A stretch of 64,000 nucleotides of DNA. Origin: Dongia_B soli. GTDB taxonomy: Bacteria > Pseudomonadota > Alphaproteobacteria > Dongiales > Dongiaceae. The notes below the pieces were generated by a model, which was given only the letters and a program-made list of their open reading frames with translations, searched no databases and was not told the origin of the DNA. The position numbers and the translations under genes are program-made. Shown here piece by piece: positions 42,611 through 52,007 of the stretch (its first letter is position 1; each line of letters opens with the position of its first letter). The stretch is from positions 806,001-870,000 of the forward strand of contig NZ_JAXCLW010000002.1 in NCBI RefSeq assembly GCF_034044715.1, given 5' to 3'.

Positions 42611-44916
42611 CCTTACGTCATTGGATCCTGAGCCTGGCACTTGGCCTGGTGCTGATCGTCGCGATTGCGATCGGCGGTGGCTATCTCTGGCTGCGCAGTT
42701 CCCTGCCGCAGATCGACGGTGACATCACGGTTGCCGATAAAAATTTACAGCACAGCGTGACCATCGGCCGGGACCGTTACGGCATGGTGGAGATCAGAGC
42801 CGAGACCGACCAGGACGCTGCTTTCGCCCTAGGCTTCGCTCATGCCCAGGACCGGCTGTTTCAGATGGATTCGATGCGGCGATATGGCAGTGGCCGCCTT
42901 TCGGAGATCATTGGCCCGGCCATGCTCGCCACTGACCGCAGGATGCGCATCCTTGGCCTGCAACATCAGGCGGAGGCGCAGTATCAATCGGCAAGCGCCA
43001 ATCTGCGCCATCTGCTCGATGCCTATGCTGCCGGGGTCAATAGTTTCGTGACGCAGCAACGCGGCGCATTGCCACCGGAATTCCTGCTGTTGCGCTATCG
43101 GCCGGAACCCTGGTCGCCGGTCGACAGTCTGATCTGGGGACGCTTGATGGCGTTGCAGCTCAGTGGCAATTGGCGCGACGAATTATTCAATGCGCGGCTG
43201 GAGCAAAAGGTACCGCCCGCGCTATTCGATCTGTTGACCGATCGTACTTCGCAATCCGCATCGATCGACTGGCTCGGACGCAGCCGGGCTGCATCGAACA
43301 ACTGGGTGATCTCCGGCAAGCTGACGGCGTCAGGCAAACCGATCCTCGCCAATGATCCACACCTTGGCCTGACTGCACCATCCCCCTGGTATCTTGCCCG
43401 CATCGTCACCCCGGGCCGCGTTTTGACCGGGGCAACGGCGCCGGGTCTCCCGTTGCTGGTCATCGGCACCAACGGCAAAGTCGCCTGGGGCTTCACCACC
43501 ACGACCAGCGACACCGAAGACGTCTTCGACGAACGTTTAAGCGCCGATGATCCGACGCGATACGACACGCCGGACGGCCCCAAAGCTTTCGAAACACGGG
43601 ATGAACGGATCAAGGTCAAAGGCGAATCGGATGTCGTGCTGACGGTTCGTCACACGCGGCATGGGCCGGTCATCAGCGATGCCGGCGACGTCTCACCCGA
43701 GCCCGGCCATGTCCTGGCCTTGGGCTGGGCCGCCTTGCAACCGGGTGACCGGACGCCGGATGCGCTCTTAGCCATGAACCGTGCGGCGAATGCGGCCGAT
43801 TTCGAAAAAGCGTTACGCGATTTTGCTGCGCCGCAGCAGAATATTGTCTTCGCCGATGTCGCGGGCGAAATCGGCTTTGTCGCGGCCGGCAGGGTTCCGA
43901 TCCGGCGGCAGCTTTATGACAAATCCCTGCTGCCAGTTCCCGGTTGGACCGGCGCGACGGATTGGACCGGTATGATCGATTTCGATGCCTTGCCGCAACT
44001 GCACGACCCGCAAGCGGGTTGGATCGCGACGGCCAATAACGATGTCTCCGCCTATGCCAAAGGTGGTTTCTTTGGTATCGGCTGGGACAGCGATGCCCGC
44101 TATCGGCGGATTGCCAACGTTCTGACCCAGTCGTCGAATCCGCTCGATTTGCTTCAGACCGTGAAGCTGCAGAGCGATATCGAATCGACCCCATTGAGAG
44201 ATGCCGTACGCTCCTGGCTGCCGCAAACGACTGGCGGCGCACATGCCGATATCGTCGCTGCACTTGGCGCCTGGGACGGCCGGATGGATCGCCAGCGGCC
44301 GGAACCGCTGATCGCGACCGCATGGCTGGATCATCTGGCGCGTCGTATCTTGGCCGATGATCTTGGCCCGCTTTTTGACGATTGGTGGTTCTGGCAGATC
44401 GACAGTCTGCGGCACGTGATGTCGGAGCAAGCCTGGTGCGACGATAGCAGGACGTCCCCGGTCGAGACCTGCCGGCAGCAGGTCGACTTGGCATTGAACG
44501 ATGCCTTGGAGGAGCTCACTCAACATTACGGCGCGAATTGGCGGAAGTGGCAATGGGGTGATGCGCACCGCGTCAGCTTCGCCCATCCGATCTGGCGAAA
44601 TGTACCCCTGCTGCGGGACTGGCTCGATGCCAAGCTGCCGACCGACGGCGACAATGCTACGGTTTCGCGCGGCTCGCCGCTACCCTCGCAAGGTGACGGG
44701 CTCTATCCCCATATCCACGGCGCGACGTTACGCTTCGCGATCGACCTGGGCAAACCTGATCAGCCGCTTTTCGCCTTGGCCGGCGGTCAATCAGGTAACC
44801 CGCTTTCTTCCCATTACGACGATCTGCTGACGGCATGGCGGGACGGCGATGTCCGGCCTATCCTGCAATCAGTGACACACCAGATAACCCTCAAACCAGC
44901 AACCAGCGTGCAATGA
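42607..44916 (+). CDS. penicillin acylase family protein (Ntn hydrolase), membrane-anchored
   Basis: Amide-bond hydrolase of the family that includes penicillin G acylase and acyl-homoserine lactone acylases. The 769-residue precursor has an N-terminal transmembrane or signal helix (about 6-29), an alpha chain with FALGFAHAQDRLFQMDSMRR, and an autocleavage site before Ser230 in RAASNNWVISGKLTASGKPI, where the new N-terminal serine is the nucleophile. Further family motifs are LANDPHLGLTAPSPWYLARI and VIGTNGKVAWGFTTTTSDTED. Acts outside the inner membrane. It is coupled by 4-bp overlaps to the nitrile hydratase activator upstream and the threonine ammonia-lyase downstream. Substrate unknown. 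Confidence 0.92.
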   Translation: MTLRHWILSLALGLVLIVAIAIGGGYLWLRSSLPQIDGDITVADKNLQHSVTIGRDRYGMVEIRAETDQDAAFALGFAHAQDRLFQMDSMRRYGSGRLSEIIGPAMLATDRRMRILGLQHQAEAQYQSASANLRHLLDAYAAGVNSFVTQQRGALPPEFLLLRYRPEPWSPVDSLIWGRLMALQLSGNWRDELFNARLEQKVPPALFDLLTDRTSQSASIDWLGRSRAASNNWVISGKLTASGKPILANDPHLGLTAPSPWYLARIVTPGRVLTGATAPGLPLLVIGTNGKVAWGFTTTTSDTEDVFDERLSADDPTRYDTPDGPKAFETRDERIKVKGESDVVLTVRHTRHGPVISDAGDVSPEPGHVLALGWAALQPGDRTPDALLAMNRAANAADFEKALRDFAAPQQNIVFADVAGEIGFVAAGRVPIRRQLYDKSLLPVPGWTGATDWTGMIDFDALPQLHDPQAGWIATANNDVSAYAKGGFFGIGWDSDARYRRIANVLTQSSNPLDLLQTVKLQSDIESTPLRDAVRSWLPQTTGGAHADIVAALGAWDGRMDRQRPEPLIATAWLDHLARRILADDLGPLFDDWWFWQIDSLRHVMSEQAWCDDSRTSPVETCRQQVDLALNDALEELTQHYGANWRKWQWGDAHRVSFAHPIWRNVPLLRDWLDAKLPTDGDNATVSRGSPLPSQGDGLYPHIHGATLRFAIDLGKPDQPLFALAGGQSGNPLSSHYDDLLTAWRDGDVRPILQSVTHQITLKPATSVQ

Positions 44917-46208
44917 TGACCGTGCCGTCGACCGACCCTGCCTCTGCGACCTCCGCCGCGACCTCGCAAACTCCGGCTCAACACGTTCCGGACCTTGCCG
45001 ATATCCGCGAGGCTGCCAAGACCATCGCCGGCGAAGTCGTGTTGACGCCTTGCGTCCAGGCCCCCCGCCTGGCCGCCCAGCTCAGTGTCGCTGATCTGTA
45101 CCTCAAGTTGGAAAACCAGCAGTTTACCGGCTCGTTCAAGGATCGCGGCGCGCTCAACAAGCTTAAAAGCCTGACTCCCGAGGAAGCCAAGCGCGGCGTC
45201 ATTGCCATGTCGGCCGGCAATCATGCACAGGGTGTCGCCTATCATGCCCAACGGCTCGGCATTCCGGCCACCATCGTCATGCCGGAAGGCACACCTTTCA
45301 CGAAAATCGAGCGCACCGCCAGTTTCGGACCGCGGGTCATCCTGCAAGGCGAAGGCATCGATGCTGCCGCGACCTATGCGCGGGAGGTTGCGGCCCAGGA
45401 GAATCTTGTTTTCGTCCATCCCTACGACGACCCCTATATCGTTGCTGGACAAGGCACGGCGGGATTGGAGATCCTGGAGCAAGCAGGCGATCTCGATTGC
45501 CTGATCATTCCGATCGGCGGGGGCGGCTTGATCAGCGGCATCGCCACGGCGGTGAAGGCATTGAAGCCGGAGATTGAAATCTACGGCGTCGAATCGGCAC
45601 TTTATCCCTCGATGCATCATGCGGTGAACGGCCTCGCCCCGGCCAATGGCGGTCAGACCATCGCCGAAGGCATCGCCGTCAAATCACCGGGCGCCCTCAC
45701 CCGCAGCATCGTCGAGCGTCTGGTGAAGGATGTGCTGCTGGTCGATGAAATCGCCCTCGAACGGGCGGTACATATGCTGGTCGAAACCCAGCGCATCGTT
45801 GCCGAAGGCGCCGGCGCTGCCGGCCTGGCAGCGCTGATCGCTTATCCCGAACTGTTCCAGGGCCGCAAGGTCGGCTTGGTGATCTGCGGCGGCAATATCG
45901 ATGCGCGCGTCTTGGCTCAGGTCATGATGCGCGGCCTGGTGCGGGAAGGCCGCATCGCGACCCTTCGGATCGAAATTGCCGATCAGCCGGGCGTGCTGGC
46001 AAGCGTTGCCAAGCTGATCGGATCGACCGGTGCGAACATCATCGAGGTGCATCATCAGCGCATGTTCTTCGACCTGCCGGTCAAGCGCGCGGATATCGAT
46101 GTTTCCTTGGAAACTCGCAATCCGGCCCATGTCGACGATATCATCGCCCGGCTGAAGGAAGCCGGATTCCTCACGCGTCGCCTCTCCAGCCATTCCACCG
46201 AAGGGTGA
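44913..46208 (+). CDS. threonine ammonia-lyase with ACT domain
   Basis: PLP enzyme that deaminates threonine to 2-oxobutyrate and can act on serine. The 431-residue protein has the PLP lysine 76 in FTGSFKDRGALNKLK, SAGNHAQGVAYHAQRLGIPA, the phosphate loop IPIGGGGLISGIATAV and a C-terminal ACT domain (about 350-425) with IADQPGVLASVAKLIGSTGA. The first 25 residues are Ser/Thr/Ala rich and look disordered. The ATG at 44913 overlaps the acylase stop by 4 bp. This is the TdcB/IlvA short form with one ACT domain. It could also act on other hydroxyamino acids. Confidence 0.93.
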   Translation: MMTVPSTDPASATSAATSQTPAQHVPDLADIREAAKTIAGEVVLTPCVQAPRLAAQLSVADLYLKLENQQFTGSFKDRGALNKLKSLTPEEAKRGVIAMSAGNHAQGVAYHAQRLGIPATIVMPEGTPFTKIERTASFGPRVILQGEGIDAAATYAREVAAQENLVFVHPYDDPYIVAGQGTAGLEILEQAGDLDCLIIPIGGGGLISGIATAVKALKPEIEIYGVESALYPSMHHAVNGLAPANGGQTIAEGIAVKSPGALTRSIVERLVKDVLLVDEIALERAVHMLVETQRIVAEGAGAAGLAALIAYPELFQGRKVGLVICGGNIDARVLAQVMMRGLVREGRIATLRIEIADQPGVLASVAKLIGSTGANIIEVHHQRMFFDLPVKRADIDVSLETRNPAHVDDIIARLKEAGFLTRRLSSHSTEG

Positions 46209-46319
46209 GTCCGGCAGGTTAATTTTCGCAATTTCTGGTTCCGCAGCCTAACCAGTTTTTAACTAACTTGGTTAATCTTGGCCTAGTCTTTCAATCCTTG
46301 GGTTGCCGGAAGCAGATTC

Positions 46320-47180
46320 ATGCTGATTATCATTGGCGCCGTTGTCGTTCTGGGCTGTGTTGCCGGCGGTTATCTTATGGCCGGCGGCCATTTCATCGTC
46401 CTGCTGCAATGGAACGAGTTCCTCATCATTCTTGGGGCGGCCACCGGTGCCTTTATCACCTCAAATACAAAAGCCAATATCAAACAGACGCTTAAGGGCC
46501 TGAAACGCGCCCTCAAGGGGCCTTCATATAAGAAATCAGATTACGTTGAGCTGCTCAGCGTCCTTTATCAGGTTTTCAAGGTCGCCAAGACCAAAGGCAT
46601 GCTGGCGCTGGAACAACATGTCGAAAAACCGGATGAGAGCCAGCTTTTCGGCCAGTTCCCCAAATTCCAGGGCGATCACCATGCCATGGAATTTCTGTGC
46701 GACTATTTGCGCTTGATGACCCTCGGCACGGAAAATCCCAATGAGGTGGAAACCCTCATGGATGCCGAGCTTGAAACCCATCATGAGGAACTGCACGGCG
46801 CAACGCATGCGCTGCAGACCATGGCGGACGGCATGCCCGCGCTCGGTATCGTCGCCGCCGTGCTCGGCGTTATTCACACCATGGGCTCGATCACCGAGCC
46901 GCCGGAAGTGCTCGGCCACCTGATCGGCGCGGCGCTCGTCGGTACTTTCTTCGGCGTGTTGTGCTCCTATGGCTTCGTGGCTCCTCTGTCAAACGCAGTC
47001 AAAGGTGTCGATGAGGTCGATGCCAAGTATTACCAGTGCATGAAGAACGGCATGCTAGCCCATATGCAGGGCTATCCGCCGGCCGTCTCGGTGGAATTCG
47101 CACGCAAGGTGATCAACTCGACGGAACGCCCGACATTCTACGAGGTCGAACAGGCCGTCAGCACCCTCCCGCCGATCTGA
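46320..47180 (+). CDS. motA: flagellar motor stator protein MotA
   Basis: Proton-channel subunit of the flagellar stator. The 286-residue protein has four predicted helices: two at the N-terminus (MLIIIGAVVVLGCVAGGYLM and around FLIILGAATGAFI) and two after the cytoplasmic loop, with GMPALGIVAAVLGVIHTMGS (the conserved Pro and torque-related region) and IGAALVGTFFGVLCSYGFV. Charged residues of the loop that contact FliG are in the segment 60-160. It is followed 18 bp later by motB. Upstream, 111 bp separate it from threonine ammonia-lyase, with AT-rich sequence that may hold its promoter. Confidence 0.96.
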   Translation: MLIIIGAVVVLGCVAGGYLMAGGHFIVLLQWNEFLIILGAATGAFITSNTKANIKQTLKGLKRALKGPSYKKSDYVELLSVLYQVFKVAKTKGMLALEQHVEKPDESQLFGQFPKFQGDHHAMEFLCDYLRLMTLGTENPNEVETLMDAELETHHEELHGATHALQTMADGMPALGIVAAVLGVIHTMGSITEPPEVLGHLIGAALVGTFFGVLCSYGFVAPLSNAVKGVDEVDAKYYQCMKNGMLAHMQGYPPAVSVEFARKVINSTERPTFYEVEQAVSTLPPI

Positions 47181-47198
47181 CCGGGCTGAGCGATCGCC

Positions 47199-48218
47199 GT
47201 GGCCGACGAACGTCCAATCATCATCAAGCGGATCAAGAAATCCGCACCCGGCCATCATGGCGGCTCGTGGAAAGTCGCCTATGCCGATTTCGTGACCGCG
47301 ATGATGGCATTCTTCCTGCTGCTGTGGTTGTTGAGTGCGGTCACCGAGGAACAGAAGCGCGGCATTGCCGATTATTTTCGGCCGACTCTGGCGCCGCAGG
47401 AAAACCAGGGCCAGACCATCATCCTGGAGGGCCAGCCGGCCATCATGCAGGCGACCCAGGGCTCCACTGGTGCTGAATCGGATGTCGATGCCGACAGCGA
47501 GGGCGCCAATACAAGCGACGGCGCCGCAAACAATGCCGAGCCGGCGAAGAATACCGAAAAGCCGGTCAGCGAAGAAGAGGCCCGCGACGTTGTCGCCAAG
47601 GCTGAGCAGAAGCAATTTGAACAGGTGAAGCTGCAGATCCAGGAAGCGATCAAGCAGTCGCCTGAACTGCGCGACCTGCAGAACAACCTGCTGATCGACC
47701 AGACACCGGAAGGCCTGCGCATTCAGCTGATCGATCGCGACAAGGTTTCCATGTTCGCCTCAGGCAGCGCGGTGATGAACCAGCGCAGCCGCGACTTGCT
47801 GCAGAAGGTGGCACAAACCATTCGCAGCTTGCCGAACAAATTGTCGATCTCCGGCCATACCGATGCAGCGCCCTATGCCGGCGTGAACGGCTATACCAAC
47901 TGGGAGCTCTCCAGCGACCGGGCGAACGCCTCGCGTCGCGGTCTGGTGGAGGACGGCATCGATCCGAACCGGGTGCAGGCAGTCAATGGCAAGGCGGCCA
48001 CCGAGCCGCTCGATCCGAAAGATCCGCTGGCGCCCTCCAATCGACGCATCAGCATCATCCTGCTGCACACCGTGCCGCCGGTTCCCCAGACGCAAGGCCA
48101 GCTCCAGAACGACCGCAAACAGCGCGAGGCGGCGCAACGAGCGGCCGCCATCGGCGACCCTGCCGCCCGCGCCAATGTGCCCAAGATCGTTCCGCCGGCA
48201 ACATTGCAGAAAGAATAA
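47199..48218 (+). CDS. motB: flagellar motor protein MotB
   Basis: Stator subunit anchoring MotA to peptidoglycan. The 339-residue protein has a basic N-terminus, one transmembrane helix with the proton-carrying Asp30 in VAYADFVTAMMAFFLLLWLL, a long acidic/Ala-rich periplasmic linker (about 90-135), and an OmpA-like peptidoglycan-binding domain with LSISGHTDAAPYAG and NWELSSDRANASRRGL. The Asp30 and absence of sodium-type features suggest proton drive. GTG start at 47199. The rest of the flagellar genes are outside the window. Confidence 0.95.
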   Translation: MADERPIIIKRIKKSAPGHHGGSWKVAYADFVTAMMAFFLLLWLLSAVTEEQKRGIADYFRPTLAPQENQGQTIILEGQPAIMQATQGSTGAESDVDADSEGANTSDGAANNAEPAKNTEKPVSEEEARDVVAKAEQKQFEQVKLQIQEAIKQSPELRDLQNNLLIDQTPEGLRIQLIDRDKVSMFASGSAVMNQRSRDLLQKVAQTIRSLPNKLSISGHTDAAPYAGVNGYTNWELSSDRANASRRGLVEDGIDPNRVQAVNGKAATEPLDPKDPLAPSNRRISIILLHTVPPVPQTQGQLQNDRKQREAAQRAAAIGDPAARANVPKIVPPATLQKE

Positions 48219-48333
48219 GGGTGTTTGCGGAACGGTCGCCTGGCTTGGCTTCGCGCTGAAAATGCCCCTACTTGCGATCAGGTCCGATCTTGCCAATATG
48301 AAGCTCATCCGATCCAGTTGACGGCAGATCGAC

Positions 48334-48843
48334 GTGAGCGAGCGACCATACTCTTCCATCATCCTGCGGCCCGGTTCATCCGATGCCCCGACGACCGAGG
48401 CATTGCAGCGGCCCGAATTGTTCGAGGGCATCTTGTTTCGGCGCTGCATGGCCTTCTTCATCGACTGGGTGGTGCTGTTCTGTCTGTTCGCGCTGGGCCA
48501 CCTGGCGACCTGCACCACCGCCGTCATCACTTTCGGCACGCTGACGCCGATGATGGTCCTCGCCGTCAGCTTGCTGCCGATCATTTACGGCACCTGTACG
48601 GTCGGCGGATCATCGCATGCCACACCCGGCATGCGGGCGATGGATCTCACAGTCCGGACTTGGGACGGGCGGCGCCCGGGTCTTATTCAGGCCCTGCTGA
48701 TGACGATCCTGTTTTATGCGACCACCGTGCCGACCGGAGGCCTGGTCCTGTTGATCGCCCTGTTCGACCGGCGGCTGCGATGCCTCCACGATCATCTGTC
48801 AGGCCTGGTGATGGTCCGGCGCAGTGTCATCGGCGCGGTCTGA
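48334..48843 (+). CDS. RDD family membrane protein
   Basis: A 169-residue membrane protein with the RDD-domain layout: RCMAFFIDWVVLFCLFALGH at the first helix, a second helix around LAVSLLPIIYGTC, the PGMRAMDLTVRTWDGRRPG loop, a third helix, and DRRLRCLHDHLSGLVMV at the end. The family has no single known function; some members are linked to ion transport. GTG start with a weak ribosome binding site. It stands between motB and bpt. Confidence 0.85.
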   Translation: MSERPYSSIILRPGSSDAPTTEALQRPELFEGILFRRCMAFFIDWVVLFCLFALGHLATCTTAVITFGTLTPMMVLAVSLLPIIYGTCTVGGSSHATPGMRAMDLTVRTWDGRRPGLIQALLMTILFYATTVPTGGLVLLIALFDRRLRCLHDHLSGLVMVRRSVIGAV

Positions 48844-48953
48844 CTTCCTGCCAGGCTCCAAAGCTTGCTCGAACGGCACTTGCCGAGACAGGGATGAGAC
48901 AACGGCTGCGACATGGGCTGGCAGGAAACATTTAATTCTCATAGAATTGCCCT

Positions 48954-49694
48954 ATGAGCGTTTATAGCCGCGGCTTCCCGATCCCTTTCCTGGTCACCAC
49001 TGAGGTGCCTTGCCCATATCTGCCCGATCGGCAGGAGCGGAAGATCATTACTGAATTGGGCGGTGGGCAGGCGCCGGAATTATTCGAATTGCTCTCCCAT
49101 GCCGGGTTCCGCCGCAGCCACGGCATCGCGTATCGTCCCGCCTGCCCCGGCTGCCAGGCTTGCGTGCCGGTCCGTATTCCGGTGCGGGATTTTGTCTGGA
49201 CGCGGTCGCTGCGCCGGATCTGGAAGCGAACAGCGGACCTGACAGCGACAGTCTCCGAGAACATTCCGACCCAGGAACAATACGATCTCTTCTCGCGCTA
49301 TCTCGAAGCCCGGCATAATGACGGCGAGATGGTCGGCATGGGCCCCCAGGATTACGGCAGCATGGTAGCCGACAGCCCGGTCGACACGCGTCTGGTCGAA
49401 TTCCGCGATCCAGCCGACCGGCTGATCGCCTGCTGCCTGACGGATTGGGGCGCCGACGGGATTTCCGCAGTGTACAGCTTCTTCGATCCGACCCGCGCTG
49501 AAGACAGCCTCGGGAGTTTCATCATCCTGTGGTTGGTCAGCGAAGCCAGCCGGCAGGACCTAGCCTATATCTATTTGGGCTATTGGGTCGCCGGCAGCCG
49601 GAAGATGGCTTACAAGGCACGTTTCCAGCCTATGGAAGCTTATGGTCCGGACGGCTGGCAACGCCTGCCCGAAACCGGACCCGGCGGTGTTTGA
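48954..49694 (+). CDS. bpt: aspartate/glutamate leucyltransferase (bacterial arginyltransferase family)
   Basis: Transfers leucine from Leu-tRNA to proteins with N-terminal Asp or Glu, tagging them for the ClpS-ClpAP N-degron route. The 246-residue protein has the ATE family pattern: CPYLPDRQERKIITEL, GFRRSHGIAYRPACPGCQAC with its cysteine cluster, then SAVYSFFDPTRAEDSLGSFI and IYLGYWVAGSRKMAYKARFQ. Databases often call these arginyltransferases; Bpt activity is the bacterial assignment. It is a single gene between the RDD protein and the TRAP binding protein. Confidence 0.93.
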   Translation: MSVYSRGFPIPFLVTTEVPCPYLPDRQERKIITELGGGQAPELFELLSHAGFRRSHGIAYRPACPGCQACVPVRIPVRDFVWTRSLRRIWKRTADLTATVSENIPTQEQYDLFSRYLEARHNDGEMVGMGPQDYGSMVADSPVDTRLVEFRDPADRLIACCLTDWGADGISAVYSFFDPTRAEDSLGSFIILWLVSEASRQDLAYIYLGYWVAGSRKMAYKARFQPMEAYGPDGWQRLPETGPGGV

Positions 49695-49874
49695 TCCATC
49701 CATTCGTTCCCATTTTCCACGGACCATCCTAATTGCCCGCGGCGGTTGCTCGGCTGTTTCATTGCTTGGTCGAGCTTGTTAGGGTATGACCCTGCGCAGG
49801 AACAATAATGGCGGCCGAAACATTGAGGCATGTGGAACGGCCTGCCATTCCGACTTGACGGAGGTCATGAGTTT

Positions 49875-50978
49875 ATGAAGCGCCGCAATTTCCTGACAGG
49901 TGCCGGGGTGGCCGCCGGCGCTGCCTTGGCGACGTCCTTTCCCAAGCCGACCATCGCGCAGGACAAGATGGAATGGAAGATGGTCACGAGCTGGCCGAAG
50001 GGCCTGCCGGGCCTTGCGACCGGCGCTGAACGCCTGGCCGACCGGATCGGGAAGCTGAGCGGCGGCAGGCTCACCGTCAAGGTCTATGCCGGCGGTGAAC
50101 TGGTGCCGGCTTTCGGCTGTTTCGATGCGGTGTCCCAGGGAACCGCTGAGATGGCCCATGACGCCGCGTATTACCATATCAACAAGATCTCGGCCGCCGG
50201 GTTCTTCACCTCTGTTCCCTTCGGCATGACGGCGAATGAGCTGAACGGTTGGATCTATTTTGGCGGCGGTCAGGAATTGTGGGATGAGCTGTTCGCCGCC
50301 TTCGGCGTTAAGTCGTTCCTGGCCGGCAATACCGGGGTGCAGATGGGCGGCTGGTTCCGCAAGGAGATCAAATCTCCGAAAGATTTTCAGGGCCTGAAAT
50401 TCCGGATGCCTGGCCATGGCGGAGAGGCCCTGGCCAAGCTCGGCGCCACTGTGGTGCAACTGCCCGGCGCCGAGATCTTCGGCAACCTGCAGTCGGGCGC
50501 CATCGACGGCGCCGAATGGGTCGGGCCGTATAACGACCTGTCGCTCGGCTTCTATAAGATCACCAAGCTCTATTACTGGCCGGGTTTCCAAGAGCCCGGC
50601 TCGGCCCTGCAATGCATGGTCAACAAGGGCAAATACGATGCCCTGCCGGAAGAATTGAAGCAGATCGTGGCAGCGGCCTGCGCGGCCGAGAACGACATCA
50701 TGCTGGCGGAGTTCAACGGCCGCAGCCCGGCGGCCCTCTCAACCTTGGTGAATGAACACAAGGTCGAGTTGAAACAATTCCCCAAGAGTGTCCTTTTGGC
50801 CCTCGGTACGGCTTCTGGCGAAGTCATGCAGGAACTGATCGACAAGGGCGACGAGATCACCCAGCGGATCGCCAAGTCCTATTTCAAGTTCCGCCGGGAG
50901 GCTAAAAATTACACCAAGATCACTGAAATCGCCTATGCCACGTCCCGCGACCTGAATTTCCGCTATCCGCAGGGCTGA
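49875..50978 (+). CDS. TRAP transporter substrate-binding protein (DctP family), orphan
   Basis: Periplasmic binding protein of 367 residues for an organic or keto acid. The N-terminus MKRRNFLTGAGVAAGAALAT is a Tat-like signal ending near PTIAQD. The DctP fold shows WPKGLPGLATGAERLADRIG, the substrate-Arg region KSPKDFQGLKFRMPGHGGEA, and GAIDGAEWVGPYNDLSLGFY. The sequence WYFR-like GGWFRKEIKSP and YYWPGFQEPGSALQ recall pyruvate/keto-acid binders. No dctQ or dctM gene is adjacent; it stands alone with its own terminator. The ATG at 49875 is preferred over one 45 bp earlier because the signal peptide starts there. Confidence 0.9.
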   Translation: MKRRNFLTGAGVAAGAALATSFPKPTIAQDKMEWKMVTSWPKGLPGLATGAERLADRIGKLSGGRLTVKVYAGGELVPAFGCFDAVSQGTAEMAHDAAYYHINKISAAGFFTSVPFGMTANELNGWIYFGGGQELWDELFAAFGVKSFLAGNTGVQMGGWFRKEIKSPKDFQGLKFRMPGHGGEALAKLGATVVQLPGAEIFGNLQSGAIDGAEWVGPYNDLSLGFYKITKLYYWPGFQEPGSALQCMVNKGKYDALPEELKQIVAAACAAENDIMLAEFNGRSPAALSTLVNEHKVELKQFPKSVLLALGTASGEVMQELIDKGDEITQRIAKSYFKFRREAKNYTKITEIAYATSRDLNFRYPQG

Positions 50979-51010
50979 GCGCCATGGTGGCGGTATGGCC
51001 ATTCGCAAAA

Positions 51011-51036
51011 GCCGGGTCCAGAACCCGGCTTTTTTT
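51011..51036 (+). terminator. rho-independent terminator of the TRAP binding protein gene
   Basis: A 7-bp stem GCCGGGT (51011-51017 with 51023-51029), loop CCAGA and seven T, with four A on the left so that it may also work in reverse. Confidence 0.92.
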
Positions 51037-51131
51037 ATCGGCGCTAAGCCCTGTCCCTGGCGCGAATAGATGCTTGATCCACCTGCCGATGCCGCTATGA
51101 ATCAGGGAGTGGGTTTGAGGGAGCAAACAGA

Positions 51132-52007
51132 ATGACCGAAGTGACGGTAGCCGCCACGCAATTCGCGTGCGAGACGTCGATCGAGCGTAACGTTGCCAAG
51201 GCGGAGGAAATCGTGCGTCGGGCGGCGTCCCGGGGCGCGCAGATCATTGTCCTGCAGGAGCTCTTCGAAACCCACTATTTTTGCAAGGATGAACGCAAGG
51301 CGATGTTCGCCCTGGCGCGGCCGGTCGATGATCATCCCACCATCGCCCGCATGCAGGAACTGGCCCAAAGCCTGAAGGTCGTCCTGCCGGTCAGCTTTTT
51401 CGAGCGGGCCAACAATGCCTATTACAACTCGCTGGTCATGATTGACGCCGACGGCGAGATCATGGGGCTTTATCGCAAGTCACATATCCCCGATGGGGTA
51501 GGCTATGAGGAGAAGTTCTACTTCAATCCTGGCGATACCGGTTTCCGGGTCTGGGATACCATGTATGGCCGGATCGGCGCCGGCATCTGCTGGGACCAGT
51601 GGTTTCCCGAATGTGCAAGGTCAATGGTCCTGCAAGGCGCAGAGATTCTCATCTACCCGACCGCCATCGGAAGCGAACCGCTGGATCCGAAATATTCCAG
51701 TGCTGAACATTGGCAGCGTGTCATGCAGGGCCATGCGGGCGCCAATATGGTGCCCCTGGTCGCCAGCAACCGCATCGGCAGTGAAATCGGCGAAAGCTGC
51801 TCCCTCACCTTCTATGGCCGATCCTTTATCGCCGATCAGCTGGGCGCGATCGTCGCCGAAGCCGGTGACGAGGAGGCCATCCTGCTGGCCAAATTCGATC
51901 TCGACGTGATTAGAACTCAGCGCGCGGGTTGGGGGCTTTTCCGTGACCGCCGTCCCGAACTTTATACAACTCTGATGACATTGGACGGACAGAACTGGAC
52001 CGAATAA
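51132..52007 (+). CDS. aguB: N-carbamoylputrescine amidase
   Basis: Nitrilase-superfamily enzyme that hydrolyses N-carbamoylputrescine to putrescine, the last step of the agmatine route. The 291-residue protein has the Glu-Lys-Cys triad: Glu43 in VLQELFETHYF, Lys116 in YRKSHIPDG and Cys153 in GICWDQWFPE. WDQWFPE and the end GWGLFRDRRPELY are typical of AguB. No agmatine deiminase (aguA) is adjacent. It lies just upstream of the putrescine transporter genes, with which it shares a physiological theme. Confidence 0.94.
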   Translation: MTEVTVAATQFACETSIERNVAKAEEIVRRAASRGAQIIVLQELFETHYFCKDERKAMFALARPVDDHPTIARMQELAQSLKVVLPVSFFERANNAYYNSLVMIDADGEIMGLYRKSHIPDGVGYEEKFYFNPGDTGFRVWDTMYGRIGAGICWDQWFPECARSMVLQGAEILIYPTAIGSEPLDPKYSSAEHWQRVMQGHAGANMVPLVASNRIGSEIGESCSLTFYGRSFIADQLGAIVAEAGDEEAILLAKFDLDVIRTQRAGWGLFRDRRPELYTTLMTLDGQNWTE

